The notes under the pieces are model-generated. The model was not told the DNA's origin and did no database searches. It saw nothing but the letters and a program-made list of their open reading frames with translations. Positions 24,263-35,519 of a stretch of 64,000 bases of DNA are shown piece by piece. The stretch covers positions 758,501 through 822,500 of the forward strand of contig JAODUP010000165.1 of NCBI GenBank assembly GCA_025642065.1. Direction: 5' to 3'. Source of the DNA: Paralvinella palmiformis. Its lineage: Eukaryota; Annelida; Polychaeta; Terebellida; Alvinellidae. Each line of letters opens with the position of its first letter. The stretch's first letter is position 1. A program made the position numbers and the translations under genes.

Positions 24263-25224
24263 CAGCCAACCAGTGGAAGCAGCTTCACGTCGGCTTAAGC
24301 CTATACACCGCCTCTGTACCTCAGAGTACTTATTATATCCATCTCTAGGTATTAACCAAACTAACAAATAATTATCCTAAGCTTGGCCTAATGTTGTCCC
24401 ATCACCGAAATTAATTAATATAATTACCAATAATAGATACAGGAAAATGAATCATCCCCAAAACATATTTCTTTCCTATCCGCAGTCCGAATTAATTAAT
24501 GTATACCATAACATGCTAATGACGCATCCATCAACTGTTCCTTGAACTGTCGGTATAATTTACTGGAATCTTTGTGTATCGAAAAAGGATGATTCGCATT
24601 TTTTGTTATTAAAATGAATCTGAAAAATAATTACGATTTATTCGTTGTCTATCTTATTAACTAATGTTGACGTTTATCCGTTTTGGAATTGATTTCTCCA
24701 ACAATATTACCGGATGTCCCTCCACCCAGCGCAACTGATTACGTAATACGCTGAAGTCATCCTGATGTGTTTACGTGATGTTTAATTTAAACATCTTATT
24801 TCCCGCTGAAGCCGCCCTCGGGCCTCTCGTCACGAAGATGACGAAGTACGAAACTAAACAAAAGTAAAAATCACTCGCTAGCTCCATCCTTCGAAACTAA
24901 CAACGCAATGTTTACGTTATGACGATAATCGACAGCGCCCTCGATTACATTATGACTGAAAATACAAAATTGACCCCAAACTTCAACAAGACAAGGCTGA
25001 TAATTAACTTAATTATTTGATGCTAATTGGGTATAGTTGCCTGTGAATCAGTTACGGAAGAGTCTTTATCGACTGATGCTTCCACAAATTGGTATATCAG
25101 CTATTTCCTCATTTAGCTGATAGTTTTTATTATCTACTGTTGAGTATAAGTGATGAATATAACTGAGTTAGATCATTGAGTAGAAACGTTGAACCAAGAT
25201 GAAGGAAACCGAATGTGTATGATC
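24263..25224. other. No supported feature
   Basis: AT-rich; no coding family or repeat recognised. Confidence 0.4.
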
Positions 25225-25490
25225 TACTATAGTGATGATACTACAATGATGATACTACAATGATCATACTGCAGTGATCATACTGCAGTGATGATACTGC
25301 AGTGATGATACTGCATTGATGATACGTGCAGTGATGATAAAGCAATGACAATATTGTAGAAAAGTTGAACCAAGATGAAGGAAACCGAATGTGAATGATC
25401 TACTACAGTGTCGATACTGCAGTGACGATACTGCAGTGACGATACTGCAATGACGATACTACAGTGATGATACTACAGTGATGATACTTA
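25225..25490. repeat. 14-bp minisatellite inside a ~176-bp duplication
   Basis: Units of about 14 bases (AGTGATGATACTGC and variants) occur in two arrays, about 25231-25350 and 25405-25490. Each array follows a copy of TTGAACCAAGATGAAGG (25188 and 25364), so a larger segment was duplicated together with its array. Confidence 0.9.
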
Positions 25491-26040
25491 ATCTGTTTTG
25501 ATCAATAACAGCTTGTATCTATGGAGGGTTGTCATAACGTTTCCAGCTCACCTGTAACCAGCGCAAAACTTTTGATTTGAGGGTTTTTAATATGTCTTAT
25601 TAGTAGATCTACGAATAATATTGTTCTGTTATAATAATGCTGATGATGATTATTATTATAGAAACCTAATAAATTTCTATGTACTGTATGGTATGTATAT
25701 CAAGTGCGAAGTAGATTCTCTCAACTTGACTAATACTGAGCCCGTGAGGCTGTCCCTGGATCATTTCATAAGTTCTGGATAGACCCAGCTCGCTCAAGAA
25801 AAACATTTATACCCAACTTCGCACCAGACATTCGGCTAATTGAAGGAAACACATTTTATATCATATTTCACAGGATATCGCGGTTAGGTTACGTCAGACC
25901 CCAAACAACCTTGAATTAGTACCACGTTTCGTTTAGTCCGCCATTTGTGATTTTAAATCGTCTGCTATAGTAGCTCTCATGAATTGGGAAAATTTTCAAT
26001 AATTAAATCGCATTATTATAAAATTAATATTTAGAGAAAA
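25491..26040. other. No supported feature
   Basis: Nothing recognised apart from short ATT runs near 25645-25660. Confidence 0.4.
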
Positions 26041-26043
26041 AAA

Positions 26044-26142
26044 CATTATTATTATTATTATTATTACCATTATTTATGAACATTATTATTACCATTATTA
26101 TTTTACTATTATTATTAATATTAATTATTATTATTATTTAAC
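26044..26142. repeat. Degenerate (ATT)n tract
   Basis: ATT/ATTACC units with interruptions. No LINE tail was recognised next to it. Confidence 0.85.
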
Positions 26143-26577
26143 AAGTCTTCTAATATAATGTTATCCTGTGACATCGACTTTGTATTTAACTGGCTCAGAT
26201 GCTATGTACTCTAATATTTAGACCACAAACAGTTAAATCGAAGACTACACAATGTACATAACACATTAAACCTGTAGGCGGAGTCAAATTAATGAAGGCA
26301 TCTTCATCAAGATGGATATTATTGCTAAAAGTACGTCCCATCATCTGTACTTAATTTATTTATCATAGACATTTTAATAACATCCTGTCTGAAAAATACG
26401 GGGGTTTGTTAGCGCAAATTAGTGCAAGTGCCGATTCTACGTAAGAAATAGTAAGTCCTATGTTTCAGTGGATTGCGCAATACACTGAAGACCCATCAAA
26501 TTGAGTGCTACCTGTATTTGTTGAATGTTTCATTCACCAATAAAAGGCTTCGTCTGGTCACTTTATTTTACTAGAGA
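26143..26577. other. No supported feature
   Basis: AT-rich sequence, nothing identified. Confidence 0.4.
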
Positions 26578-26581
26578 GTAT

Positions 26582-26656
26582 GTATGTGTGTGTGTGTGTG
26601 TGTGTGTGTGGCGTGTGTGTGGGGAGAGTGAGTGTGTGTCTGTGCGTGTGTGTATG
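26582..26656. repeat. (GT)n tract before R1 copy 3
   Basis: Interrupted GT units that end where the R1 homology begins. Confidence 0.9.
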
Positions 26657-27578
26657 TTTTAGGGTACATAGTAAGAGGCAACAGGCACAGAGCCAAATAT
26701 CTAAAATCCTTCGAGACCTACCTCCATAAATCTAAATACAACTATACATACATTAATCTAAAAATAAAATGTTCCATACCTCCACATATTTAATAGATGT
26801 GTGCGTATACCTAAGCATGTGTCTGGTCTACTCATCAGCCTGTGGGAAAAGAAACCCCTTTTTTCGCGACAAATATGTCACGCCCACAGGAAAACCTACA
26901 TGCAGGCAGTACAAAAAACGGAAGCACGTAAACATACCATTTGATACCACGTTGCGCAAAAACACGGGGGTTTGGGTTTAATGGTGACTTTACAAATATC
27001 TAAAAATTTTTTACACCACAGTTTCATTCAACAGTAATTTTCTTTCCCAAAAAAAACCTGTATATAAAACATTTTGCACCTCAGATGCTGACCCCAGCTT
27101 TATTCTGGCTTCGAATAACTAAATAAACCCATCATATGAACCAAAATATCGATACACTAGTCTCGGAAGTTCTTTCAAAATGAAAATTGGGGCCCTTTTT
27201 TAACCCCCGGCGTGTTAACAAACATTACAGTTTGTTCATAACAAGATTTGACTCACTGAAGTGATTTAGCTAAAATAAAAACAAAGCAGCAATACTGCAC
27301 AATGGATTATTACTGGACTAGAACGAAATATCGTCTCAATCCTGAGTAAATTCTATGATTTACTCGAACCTAACAGCTAACCCTCATACGTTTCCGTTCA
27401 TCACTAAGGGAACGTTCATTCACGCCTAATTTAGCGTCCCTAAGTATATGCAGTTAGGTGTGGTGGGATCTAGATTAAAGCGCCTATCCATGATCTATTT
27501 GACCCATGGTCGAGAACAGCGGATTGCAGGCAGATCTCCGATACTGCGAATGACACGTCGGGTTTATAATAGCTATAC
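26657..27578 (+). repeat. R1 repeat, copy 3
   Basis: Same ends as copies 1 and 2 but shorter. From about 26840 to 27200 it is riddled with small deletions and homopolymer changes (for example GGGGCCCTTTTTTAACCCCC near 27190). From 27260 to 27550 it is again almost identical to the others. Confidence 0.9.
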
Positions 27579-27599
27579 TCCTGTATAATAACTATTTTT

Positions 27600-27706
27600 G
27601 TGTATTCAAACTCTGGACGTTTCTTCAGGACTTTTCTTGCTGACTGAGACATGTACCGTATGTCTCACCAGTCCTAAGCCGCAAAAGCAAAGCAAAAGCG
27701 TGATCG
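27600..27706 (+). repeat. Interspersed repeat X, copy 2 (plus)
   Basis: Matches the minus strand of 2352-2510 from TTCAAACTCTGGACG to CTAAGCCGC. It lies immediately downstream of R1 copy 3. Confidence 0.7.
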
Positions 27707-28186
27707 CACGGCTAGTGTATTGCGCTCGTGTGTGTCGTGGTTGAAGGCGTTTGACGTTGCTGATCTAATTATAAAGTCTGTATTTAATTTTACGATGTGC
27801 TTTCTTAACTCTATAAAGACAGAAATATTAACGTCCACCCTTCAGATGGGGGCTCGGTGGGGTTACAAAACTGGGTCCCGCGTGTCTGGACTCTTCAGGA
27901 GTGCAGCATTAGATCCAGAATCTTCTACTCCATTATAATGCATAAGTTGTTCCATTCTGGATCAACCTAACAGTCGATCAAGGGTCAATGGGTGTAACAT
28001 TTTTTTTCAGGAGTTATCCAGTAATTTGGACCTAATTCGACAGCTGATGTCAATAAATATAAATTATGATCGATGGAATATTTATTTAATTAATATAAAC
28101 ATTATTCGTGTAGATACTCCGTTCATCTCTGTTTGTATCTTTATCTGTCTGTCTAATGAATATATTTATATACTCCCTCATTCTCG
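27707..28186. other. No supported feature
   Basis: A 72-codon open frame at 27720-27938 has no family signature and was not called. Confidence 0.4.
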
Positions 28187-29178
28187 CACTGACTGACTGA
28201 CTGACTGACTGACTGACTGACTGACTGACTGACTGACTGACTGACTGACTGACTGACTGACTGACTGACTGACTGACTGACTGACTGACTGACTGACTGA
28301 CTGACTGACTGACTGACTGACTGACTGACTGACTGACTGACTGACTGACTGACTGACTGACTGACGACTGACTGACGTGACTGACTGACTGACGACTGAC
28401 TGACTGACTACTGACTGACTGACTGACTGACTGACTGACTGACTGACTGACTGACTGACTGACTGACTGACTGACTGACTGACTGACTGACTGACTGACT
28501 GACTGACTGACTGACTGACTGACTGACTGACTGACTGACTGACTGACTGACTGACTGACTGACTGACTGACTGACTGACTGACTGACTGACTGACTGACT
28601 GACTGACGACTGACTGACTGACTGACTGACTGACTGACTGACTGACTGACTGACTACGACTGACTGACTGACTGACTGACTGGACTGACTGACTGACTGA
28701 CTGACTGACTGACGACTGCGACGACTGATGACTGACTGACCGTTGACGACTGACTGACACTGACGACTGACGACTGACGACGACTGACTGACGTCAGACG
28801 ACGCGACTGACGACGACGACTGACTGACTGACGACTGACGACTACTGACTGACTGACTGACTGACTGACTGACTGACTGACGACTGACGACGACCACTGA
28901 CTGACTGACTGACTGACGACTGACTGACTGACTGACGACTGACTGACTGACGACTGACGACTGACTGAACGACTGATGCTGACGACTGACTGACTGCAAC
29001 TGACTGACTGACTGACTGACTGACTGACTGACTGACTGACTGACTGACTGACTGACTGACTGACTGACTGACTGACTGACTGACTGACTGACTGACTGAC
29101 TGACTGACTGACTGACTGACTGACTGACTGACTGACTGACTGACTGACTGACTGGCTCACTCTGACTGACTCACTCAT
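28187..29178. repeat. (GACT)n array, about 1 kb
   Basis: Near-pure GACT blocks at 28187-28363, 28412-28605 and 28999-29153 surround a degenerate zone (about 28650-28995) where GACGACT slips dominate. The right edge passes into CTCACT units. Ser/Val/Gln frames on the minus strand are artefacts. Confidence 0.98.
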
Positions 29179-29596
29179 TCCTGGATGTTTTCGTGTGGTT
29201 GCGCGTGTATGCGTGCTTGTGTTAACACCCACCATTCGAACTGATTCCTAGAAGTCTGCGACTTACTGTACTCCCAGCTCAACCACCGAGACATCTGGGA
29301 TAACATATAAAAGCGAATGTGCGTGTGTTTGTCTGTGTTCCCAAAACATACATTCGTCAGGTGGCAGCACTTTATGGTGACTAACTGGTGTTCTGTGTTA
29401 TCTGATTTCTTATACCTTTCAGCAGTTTCTTTTTAACGAAAACACACACACTACACAGAGACACACACTAGAGCTTCGGCGGGGTCTGACAATTCTGGCC
29501 CGCAGCCGCTCCGCCTCGATCGGGTCCGCATCGCCCCAACCGCACTAACAATTTATTTTTAAGCCCTTACCATTGATGGCTACTTTAATCGAAGCA
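29179..29596. other. No supported feature
   Basis: Short ACAC runs near 29441-29468; otherwise nothing recognised. Confidence 0.4.
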
Positions 29597-30525
29597 CTTA
29601 ATAATAATTAATAATTACAAAACTTCTACTGTGCCAATATTCTCGAAAAGAATCGAGCTCAGTGGCGCACCTAGTGGAGGAGTTGGCAAAACTTATAGTC
29701 CGAGCACGATGCAAAATTCACCAACAATGATCAGATGGCAGGGAAACTTAGGAAGGATAAGTGGGTCTGAAAAGGTGAGTTTTCAAATGGTGACGGAAAG
29801 AAGCTATGCTATTTGATGACTTAACATGTTCAGAGAGTAATTTCCAAAGAGTAGGGGCAGCAACTGAAAAAGCACGAGTCCCAGCATGAGTTTTAACCCT
29901 GGGAACAGACAACAAGTGAAAACTAGGTGAACGAAGTTATCTGGCCTTGGGTGTTAAGAAAGCATGGAAACTAGATATGAAGGTTCTCCAGAAGAAAGAG
30001 TTTGATAGGCAATAGTACCGAATTTGAAAATGATGTGAGATTGAACAGGGAGCCAGTGAAGAGATTTCAGAACTGGGACAGAATGGGAAACCGAGGAGAC
30101 CGTGTAACAGCCCTAACTAAGTAGTTCTGAACACCCTGAAGTTTTAGAATATCCTTAGATGCGATGTTATAAATAAGAGAGTTGAAGTAATCAAGCCTAC
30201 TAGTAATGAGTGTTGTAGAAACATAGCGACGAATACGGCGAAGTTCACGAATATAATAGAAGCAGGAGCGACATGCCAGAGAAACATGTTTTCTGAAATT
30301 AAAATCGCTATCAAATGTAACACCAAGATTACGTACAGTGACTAGTGGTGGGATGTCATGACTAAGGATGTTCGTAGGGAAGAAATGAGTAAGTTTGCAG
30401 CGTTGTCTGGTTGTAGCTATAATGATGAAATCTGTTTTGTTGGCATTGAGCCTAAGTTTAGTTGGGAATAAAGGAAAATACACACGTCTTTTTTTCTTAT
30501 TACTCCCGATACCCCGTTCCGTCAT
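29597..30525 (-). pseudogene. 5'-truncated CR1/L2-like LINE, ORF2 C-terminal half (minus)
   Basis: On the minus strand the frame at 30525-30067 carries LRLNANKTDFIIIATT, VRNLGVTFDSDF and TSRLDYFNSLIYN, typical of the palm/thumb end of LINE reverse transcriptase. Shifted frames continue with LKSLHWLPVQS (about 30074-30042), then AFSVAAPTLWKLL and FRHHLKTHLF, ending at a stop at 29748-29750. A short AAT/ATT-rich tail lies at 29597-29620. Frameshifts show it is dead; the 5' end is truncated near 30530. Confidence 0.88.
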
Positions 30526-30744
30526 CCCACCCGATACTATCTACTAACTGTACGTTTGACATGTGTCACCCAATTTCCGATCAGCAGACGATAAGAAACA
30601 CAAACATTTTGAATAATTGGTATAAATATTGTTTTACCTTTTCGGTGTCTGTCAATTCGAGCACACGCTCTCTGAGTATTTTATAGGTGAAAGGTGAAAA
30701 GCTCTAACTTTTTAAATATGGTATGAAGAATTGGCCATATGCCC
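30526..30744. other. No supported feature
   Basis: Nothing recognised between the LINE and the SINE. Confidence 0.4.
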
Positions 30745-30880
30745 TCCACATGTAATGGGCGAAGTTAAAGATGAAACATCCCCCCCCCAAAAAAAAAACA
30801 TAGCTCGATCGGGGTTTGATCCCATGTCCTAGAGTCCTGTGTGCAACTGCGCTACCGGTTAGGCTAAGGAAATACTCGAG
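30745..30880 (-). mobile_element. SINE with a different tRNA-like head, S1-type centre (minus)
   Basis: On the minus strand: box-A-like CCGGTAGCGCAGTTG, box-B-like GGGATCAAACCCC, then GGATGTTTCATCTTTAACTTC as in S1. A C/A homopolymer pair at 30780-30799 lies between head and body. The head differs from S1 while the central domain is shared. Confidence 0.7.
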
Positions 30881-30889
30881 ACATGTTAT

Positions 30890-31154
30890 AGGTATAGCAA
30901 TGGCTAAATATGTCAAGTTGACTCGATATCGACCTGTTTACGACGTTAATTTTCCTATTGGAACGCCAATAGACATTCAGCGTTCATTAGATCTGACCAG
31001 CTGACCACTGAGCTGTGCGTTTCCTCAATTATGTTTACACTACCAGCTGCGGCCATAACCCACAACATATGGCGCGCCGATTAAAATACACCGAATTACG
31101 GGTTTGAAGCGAGGCGAGTTAACCAATTTTACGCGATTTGCAGTAGGCTGTGAG
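30890..31154. other. No supported feature
   Basis: Nothing recognised. Confidence 0.35.
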
Positions 31155-31640
31155 TTAAAGGGATAGTTCACCCCCAGAAAGTATTTCTTAAATATATAAT
31201 AGTTTGAACAGTAACACAAAATTCCACAATAATAATAACGAAATATACCTGATATAAGGAATTAATCCAAATCACTGGAGGGCCACCATTACGGCTGCAC
31301 CGTAAGCCAGATTCAAAGGCAGGAAGGAAAAAAACTAAAATGCTCTGACGTCATATGAACTCTAGACTGACGCGCATTATCTTGAGCGTTAATATCTCAG
31401 CCATTTTTAATCATCTTCCTCTTCTAAAGTTCCTTCTGACTCAAAATGATTTGGTTGTATGTCATTCATGACATAATTTTAACAAGATAATTGCGTTTTG
31501 TTCTGGAATAGTTCTTTGCTCACTCTTGTTTACATGCTTTTGTATAGGCTCTACAGACTTCCGGTCAAACTGCTGCGTTCAAATGATGCTTCTGGTCTCT
31601 GTCTAGCTTCAAAATGGCGACGCCATAGGCCATTAAAAGT
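31155..31640. other. Possible non-autonomous DNA transposon end
   Basis: AGTTAAAGGGATAGTTCACC at about 31152-31172 resembles a terminal motif common in non-autonomous DNA transposons of aquatic animals (recalled, not searched). No matching inverted end was found in the window, so limits and identity are uncertain. Confidence 0.25.
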
Positions 31641-31983
31641 CTATTAATTAGCACTTTGAACTGGATTATTTAATGTTTAGATGATCGTTTACACATTTCG
31701 ACATAATTTATGATATTTGTGAACAGAGCTGTATTAATCCTGAAAATTTTAAATGAAGATTTATGTAAAACGAGCGAGAGATCTGCCTCAGGACTGGTTT
31801 AAGTATTATGTTTGTACCTCATGTTTGAGGTATTGAACAGACTCGAGACCCGTCTAAGTCTTGTGTTGACATTTGTTTATCAAGAGCACGTGTCCTGTAT
31901 TCGGCCTAATGCCTGGTATCTCGGATAATTACTGTTCAGCGTAATAACAAAAGTTGTATGTTGGCAACATGTTTTACACGTTG

Positions 31984-31984
<1 letters not shown>
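31641..31984. other. No supported feature
   Basis: Nothing recognised. Confidence 0.35.
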
Positions 31985-31985
<1 letters not shown>

Positions 31986-32029
<44 letters not shown>

Positions 32030-32047
32030 TAGTAGTAGTAGTAGTAT
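31986..32047. repeat. (GT)n(AGT)n microsatellite
   Basis: About 20 GT units, then AGT triplets. Confidence 0.95.
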
Positions 32048-32430
32048 TAATAATTGATGGTGGGCATATGTCAATAACAATAAATCTTAGCTCAGATGTT
32101 AATTACCGACAATGATAAGAAAACCAGATTTAGAAATGATAATACAGTAACCCCCCCTCTCACCTACGTCATAATAAAAGGACGTGAAATAACTAAATTA
32201 ACAATAAAGGATTAAAAAAGCCAAAAACGCAACAATTTAAAATACAATAAAACACACCAACGTTAAAAATGTACATCGAAATTAATTTTTATGGCATTAC
32301 GTTCGGTTCACGTCAAACGTCGGGTGACGTCACGGCTTTTGTAACCAATTAATGACGTAAGGCGGGATATGACTTCATTTAAATGAGGTTAAATTAACAA
32401 TAAAACATTATCACAAGATTTCTTTAACAA
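32048..32430. other. AT-rich, nothing identified
   Basis: Nothing recognised. Confidence 0.35.
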
Positions 32431-32432
32431 AT

Positions 32433-32506
32433 GCACACACACAGACACACAGACACACACAACAGACACACACACACATAGAGAGACACACAGACACACA
32501 CACAAG
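32433..32506. repeat. Degenerate (CA)n/(CAGA)n tract
   Basis: ACAC with AGAC interruptions. Confidence 0.88.
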
Positions 32507-32579
32507 ACAAAAATAAAAAATTATATAATTAAAAATGAAAATGTTATACAATTTTTGGCATTTTGATTGCAACCGAAAG

Positions 32580-32702
32580 GGTTCCTTTTAACGAGTGCAC
32601 AAACATTACTTCTAATTACTGCACGCACACCTTACCGCCTCTAAATGACTGTTTTACGCCTTTTAATGACACATTACAGTCTTTTAAAGACTGCACATAC
32701 CA
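32580..32702. repeat. Degenerate short tandem repeat, ~20-30 bp unit
   Basis: Five related segments: CCTTTTAACGAGTGCAC, CTTCTAATTACTGCAC, CCTCTAAATGACTG, CCTTTTAATGACAC and TCTTTTAAAGACTGCAC. The open frame over it (~60 codons) is explained by the repeat. Confidence 0.6.
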
Positions 32703-33618
32703 GATGATATTTGATAAAATGATATGTTGATGATTGATAGGTATTCACGCCATAGTTAATTACCACAGTCCATACACCGAAATGTAGCCTCTTTTGTCAT
32801 TTAAGTGGCCTCACCTTACAACTCATCAATCAGCTGAGGGCATATCTCTATTTACATTCCGATTGTAAAATATACCGATAAATACCTGTACTTACAGCTA
32901 TATCGACATAATTGTGAGTGTTTGACTCTAAATACACTTTTCATGTTTCATCTAACAACAATAGTTATACGAACAGACAACACACAGACAGACGGACAGA
33001 TAAATACCCATCTCCTTTTACTACCCAATTTCTTAAACTATTACAGTTAGAACAGGACAAGAACAATTTGATGCTTTTAGAAAAGCAGTAGGAAAGACGC
33101 GCTGAAAAGGTTTGTAAGGATTCTGATAAGGTTTCGTTAATGAACTGAACGCTATTAGATTAATATACAAGCTGGTTAAATGTATCATATGATTCATAGT
33201 CAATAGCAGCTAAATAAGCATCATGGATGTAGGATTGTAGTATAGGTTTATATGATAATACGTTTGTAATGTGAAGCAAATGTCAGAAAAAAGTTGTCAG
33301 ACAAAGAAATACAGTGACTTATCACCAGAATAAATTGAAATAAAAAATCAGATTTAAATTTAAAACATTATGAATTTTTCAATCCTGCAAAACCAAAGGC
33401 ATAAATACCATTTTCCACAAATACAAATTTTATTGTAGAAATATTTAAATAATTTTTTTCTCAAATATAATAAATTGGATATTTGTAATTAATTGGAAAG
33501 GCTTTCTAAATAGGTATGCCGTTTTGTTCTTAATAGGTTATGCTGATGTAGTCAATTATCTTAACCCAAAGATAATAATTGATAATCTACTCAGGTTTGT
33601 CACATAAACCCTAATTAA
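32703..33618. other. Very AT-rich, no feature called
   Basis: Scattered short open pieces (for example near 33367 and 33540) may belong to the decayed coding tract that follows, but are too short to call. Confidence 0.35.
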
Positions 33619-35199
33619 GATGTTCCAGATGATATCACTGATTCCCCAAAATCAGCACACGTCACTGGCTTTATAACCTACATGAGAATATTAGAAAAAA
33701 TTTGTAATGAGATATTCAGAAATTTCAATAAAGTGAATGAATTTGAGAGAAAAAAACATACTGTCAAATGTTGGTACAGATTTGGTTAAAACATTCCAAT
33801 TGTAGACAAGAGGATTATTATAATTTATTTTATCAAAGAATGTGCCTGAATTGTGATATTTGAATTAAATAAATAAAGAAGAACTGTATACAAGATTCAG
33901 TAATTAAAAAGAAAAATCCTGTTGATATGATAATATTAAAATATATAAAATAACATTATTTATTGGAAAGCCACTCTCATTTATTTTCTCATGATTTGAA
34001 GAACAAAACACAACCTTACTTAAAGCCGATGATAAAGAATAATTCTAAAATTATAGATCAGTTTCACATCAAGTATGAATGTAACCTGAACACCGTAACT
34101 TCTTATATTAAATATAAACAGTTTCAGTTTTGTCTAGATGATGTAACAGGTTTGGACAACAGCTGAAGTATTATAGAGTTTTTATTGATACACGACACCA
34201 GTGATCCTTCTATACGAATAAAGTAAACTCGAACAATATGGACTTAGAGGTACATCATGTAACCTGAATGAAAGTGACCCCCCCCCCAACAGCATTCAGT
34301 AGGTTCAGGTAAATGGCCTTTTTCTAATAGGATGGTGATTATATGTGGCATATTTCACGTGGATTACTTCTCTGACGAATTGAAATTAGGTTTTTTGCGG
34401 ATGTTATAAATGTGTGATATAAGTTACATAAATATGTGATAAATGAATAATGGAATCATTAAAGAAATAAGATTCAATTTGCGGTTTAGAGCTAACAAAT
34501 CTGCAGTTAATGTTAAAAGGAAATTTTAATACTATTTTCTAATGAACATTCAATAAACTATGAACCACTATTTATTGATGATATTGCAATGGAATGAAAT
34601 TTGGTAGCTAAATTTCTTGAGATATTATTTTACCAAAACAGGACAGATAATGACCAAACGTTTGTCACCTTTATGTAAGATTTGAAATATTATAGATATC
34701 CAGTCCCTTTTAGCAAAAACATTGTAGGTAACACCTTGATGTTATATTTACTTAAGTGTCTCTGAAATCTAGATAAATAATTATTTATAAAGATGAAATG
34801 GTGTCTAACTATTACAGAAGATAATAATCAGAATTGTTGCAACTATAAATTATTATGGTCATATTCAAGAAGTTGTACTCCAAATTTGCCAATTATTATA
34901 CACGAGGTTTTACCAGTAACTATACACAAAACATGTTTAGAGCCAGAAGTACTATAGATAAATATAATATTAGATAAGGACAAAAGTTAAACTTGCCATG
35001 TAATTGTTTAGGTTAAAAAGTAAATTATTTTGTAAAAGTGTTAAATTGTGAAACATGCTAAGTAATAAGTTACACAGAAATAATTCATTTTGTCTATTAA
35101 AAAAGGGCCAGCAAAAAAGATATAAATATTATTTTCGACGTGGAGTTACCTATGTTCTGTTATTGTTACATGTGTTACTATCACAGCGACGATAGTTCC
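33619..35199 (+). pseudogene. Decayed coding tract of unknown identity
   Basis: In sequence rich in A and T, where stops should be frequent, long open pieces follow one another on the + strand. These are 33619-33786 (56 codons), 33790-33846, 33963-34166 (about 67 codons), 34287-34406 (40), 34443-34526 (28), then one frame from 34517 to 34954 that holds 146 codons with four stops (last piece 58 codons), and 35055-35192 (46). The pieces at 33963, 34287, 34443 and 35055 share one phase. No catalytic motif is recognised. It reads as a broken gene or old mobile/viral insertion; the source is unknown and chance is not excluded. Confidence 0.35.
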
Positions 35200-35517
35200 T
35201 TGACAACAATCATAGATTACGTTTTCGTTGTTTCATTAATATCTTTCTTACTTTCTTTGATTTTTCATAGGAAAATCCTTTTACGAGAAGAAAATGGCTT
35301 CCATTCTTCTACTTATATTATAGCAATAATGAATATAATAATAATACTGTATGCTTATGGAGCGCCAGAACCAGGTAAGCCGGTTCTGAGGAGATTATTA
35401 TCCCTGACTCAGATGATCAGATCTGCTTCAATCCAGCATTCACCTCAACTCCCAACAGAGCATACAATGCTGCCATTACGACTCAAGACCTGGCAACATT
35501 TAATTGATATAATGTAA
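35140..35517 (+). CDS. Unidentified small membrane-protein-like reading frame
   Basis: One frame is open for 126 codons; the first ATG is at 35152. It has a Cys/Tyr-rich start, a hydrophobic stretch at residues ~24-43 (YVFVVSLISFLLSLIF), a basic loop, and a second hydrophobic stretch at ~57-71 (YIIAIMNIIIILYAYG). From 35377 to about 35506 another frame gives a more protein-like acidic tail (SEEIIIPDSDDQICFNPAF), as if a frameshift had occurred near 35375. Acceptor-like TTTGATTTTTCATAG ends near 35270 and donor-like CCAGGTAAGC lies near 35371, so intron structure is an alternative. No family is recognised. Confidence 0.3.
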   Translation: MELPMFCYCYMCYYHSDDSSLTTIIDYVFVVSLISFLLSLIFHRKILLREENGFHSSTYIIAIMNIIIILYAYGAPEPGKPVLRRLLSLTQMIRSASIQHSPQLPTEHTMLPLRLKTWQHLIDIM

Positions 35518-35519
35518 CA

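Noticed and set aside
28086..29235. Long Ser-Val-Ser-Gln frames on the minus strand
   Set aside because: Direct translation of a GACT tetranucleotide array, not a gene.
32515..32705. Cys-rich secreted peptide frame (~60 codons)
   Set aside because: Explained by a degenerate short tandem repeat; no signal peptide or start.
34287..34406. A GSGK stretch suggesting a P-loop ATPase
   Set aside because: It lacks the GxxxxGK[S/T] spacing and the Ser/Thr after Lys; too weak to name a family.
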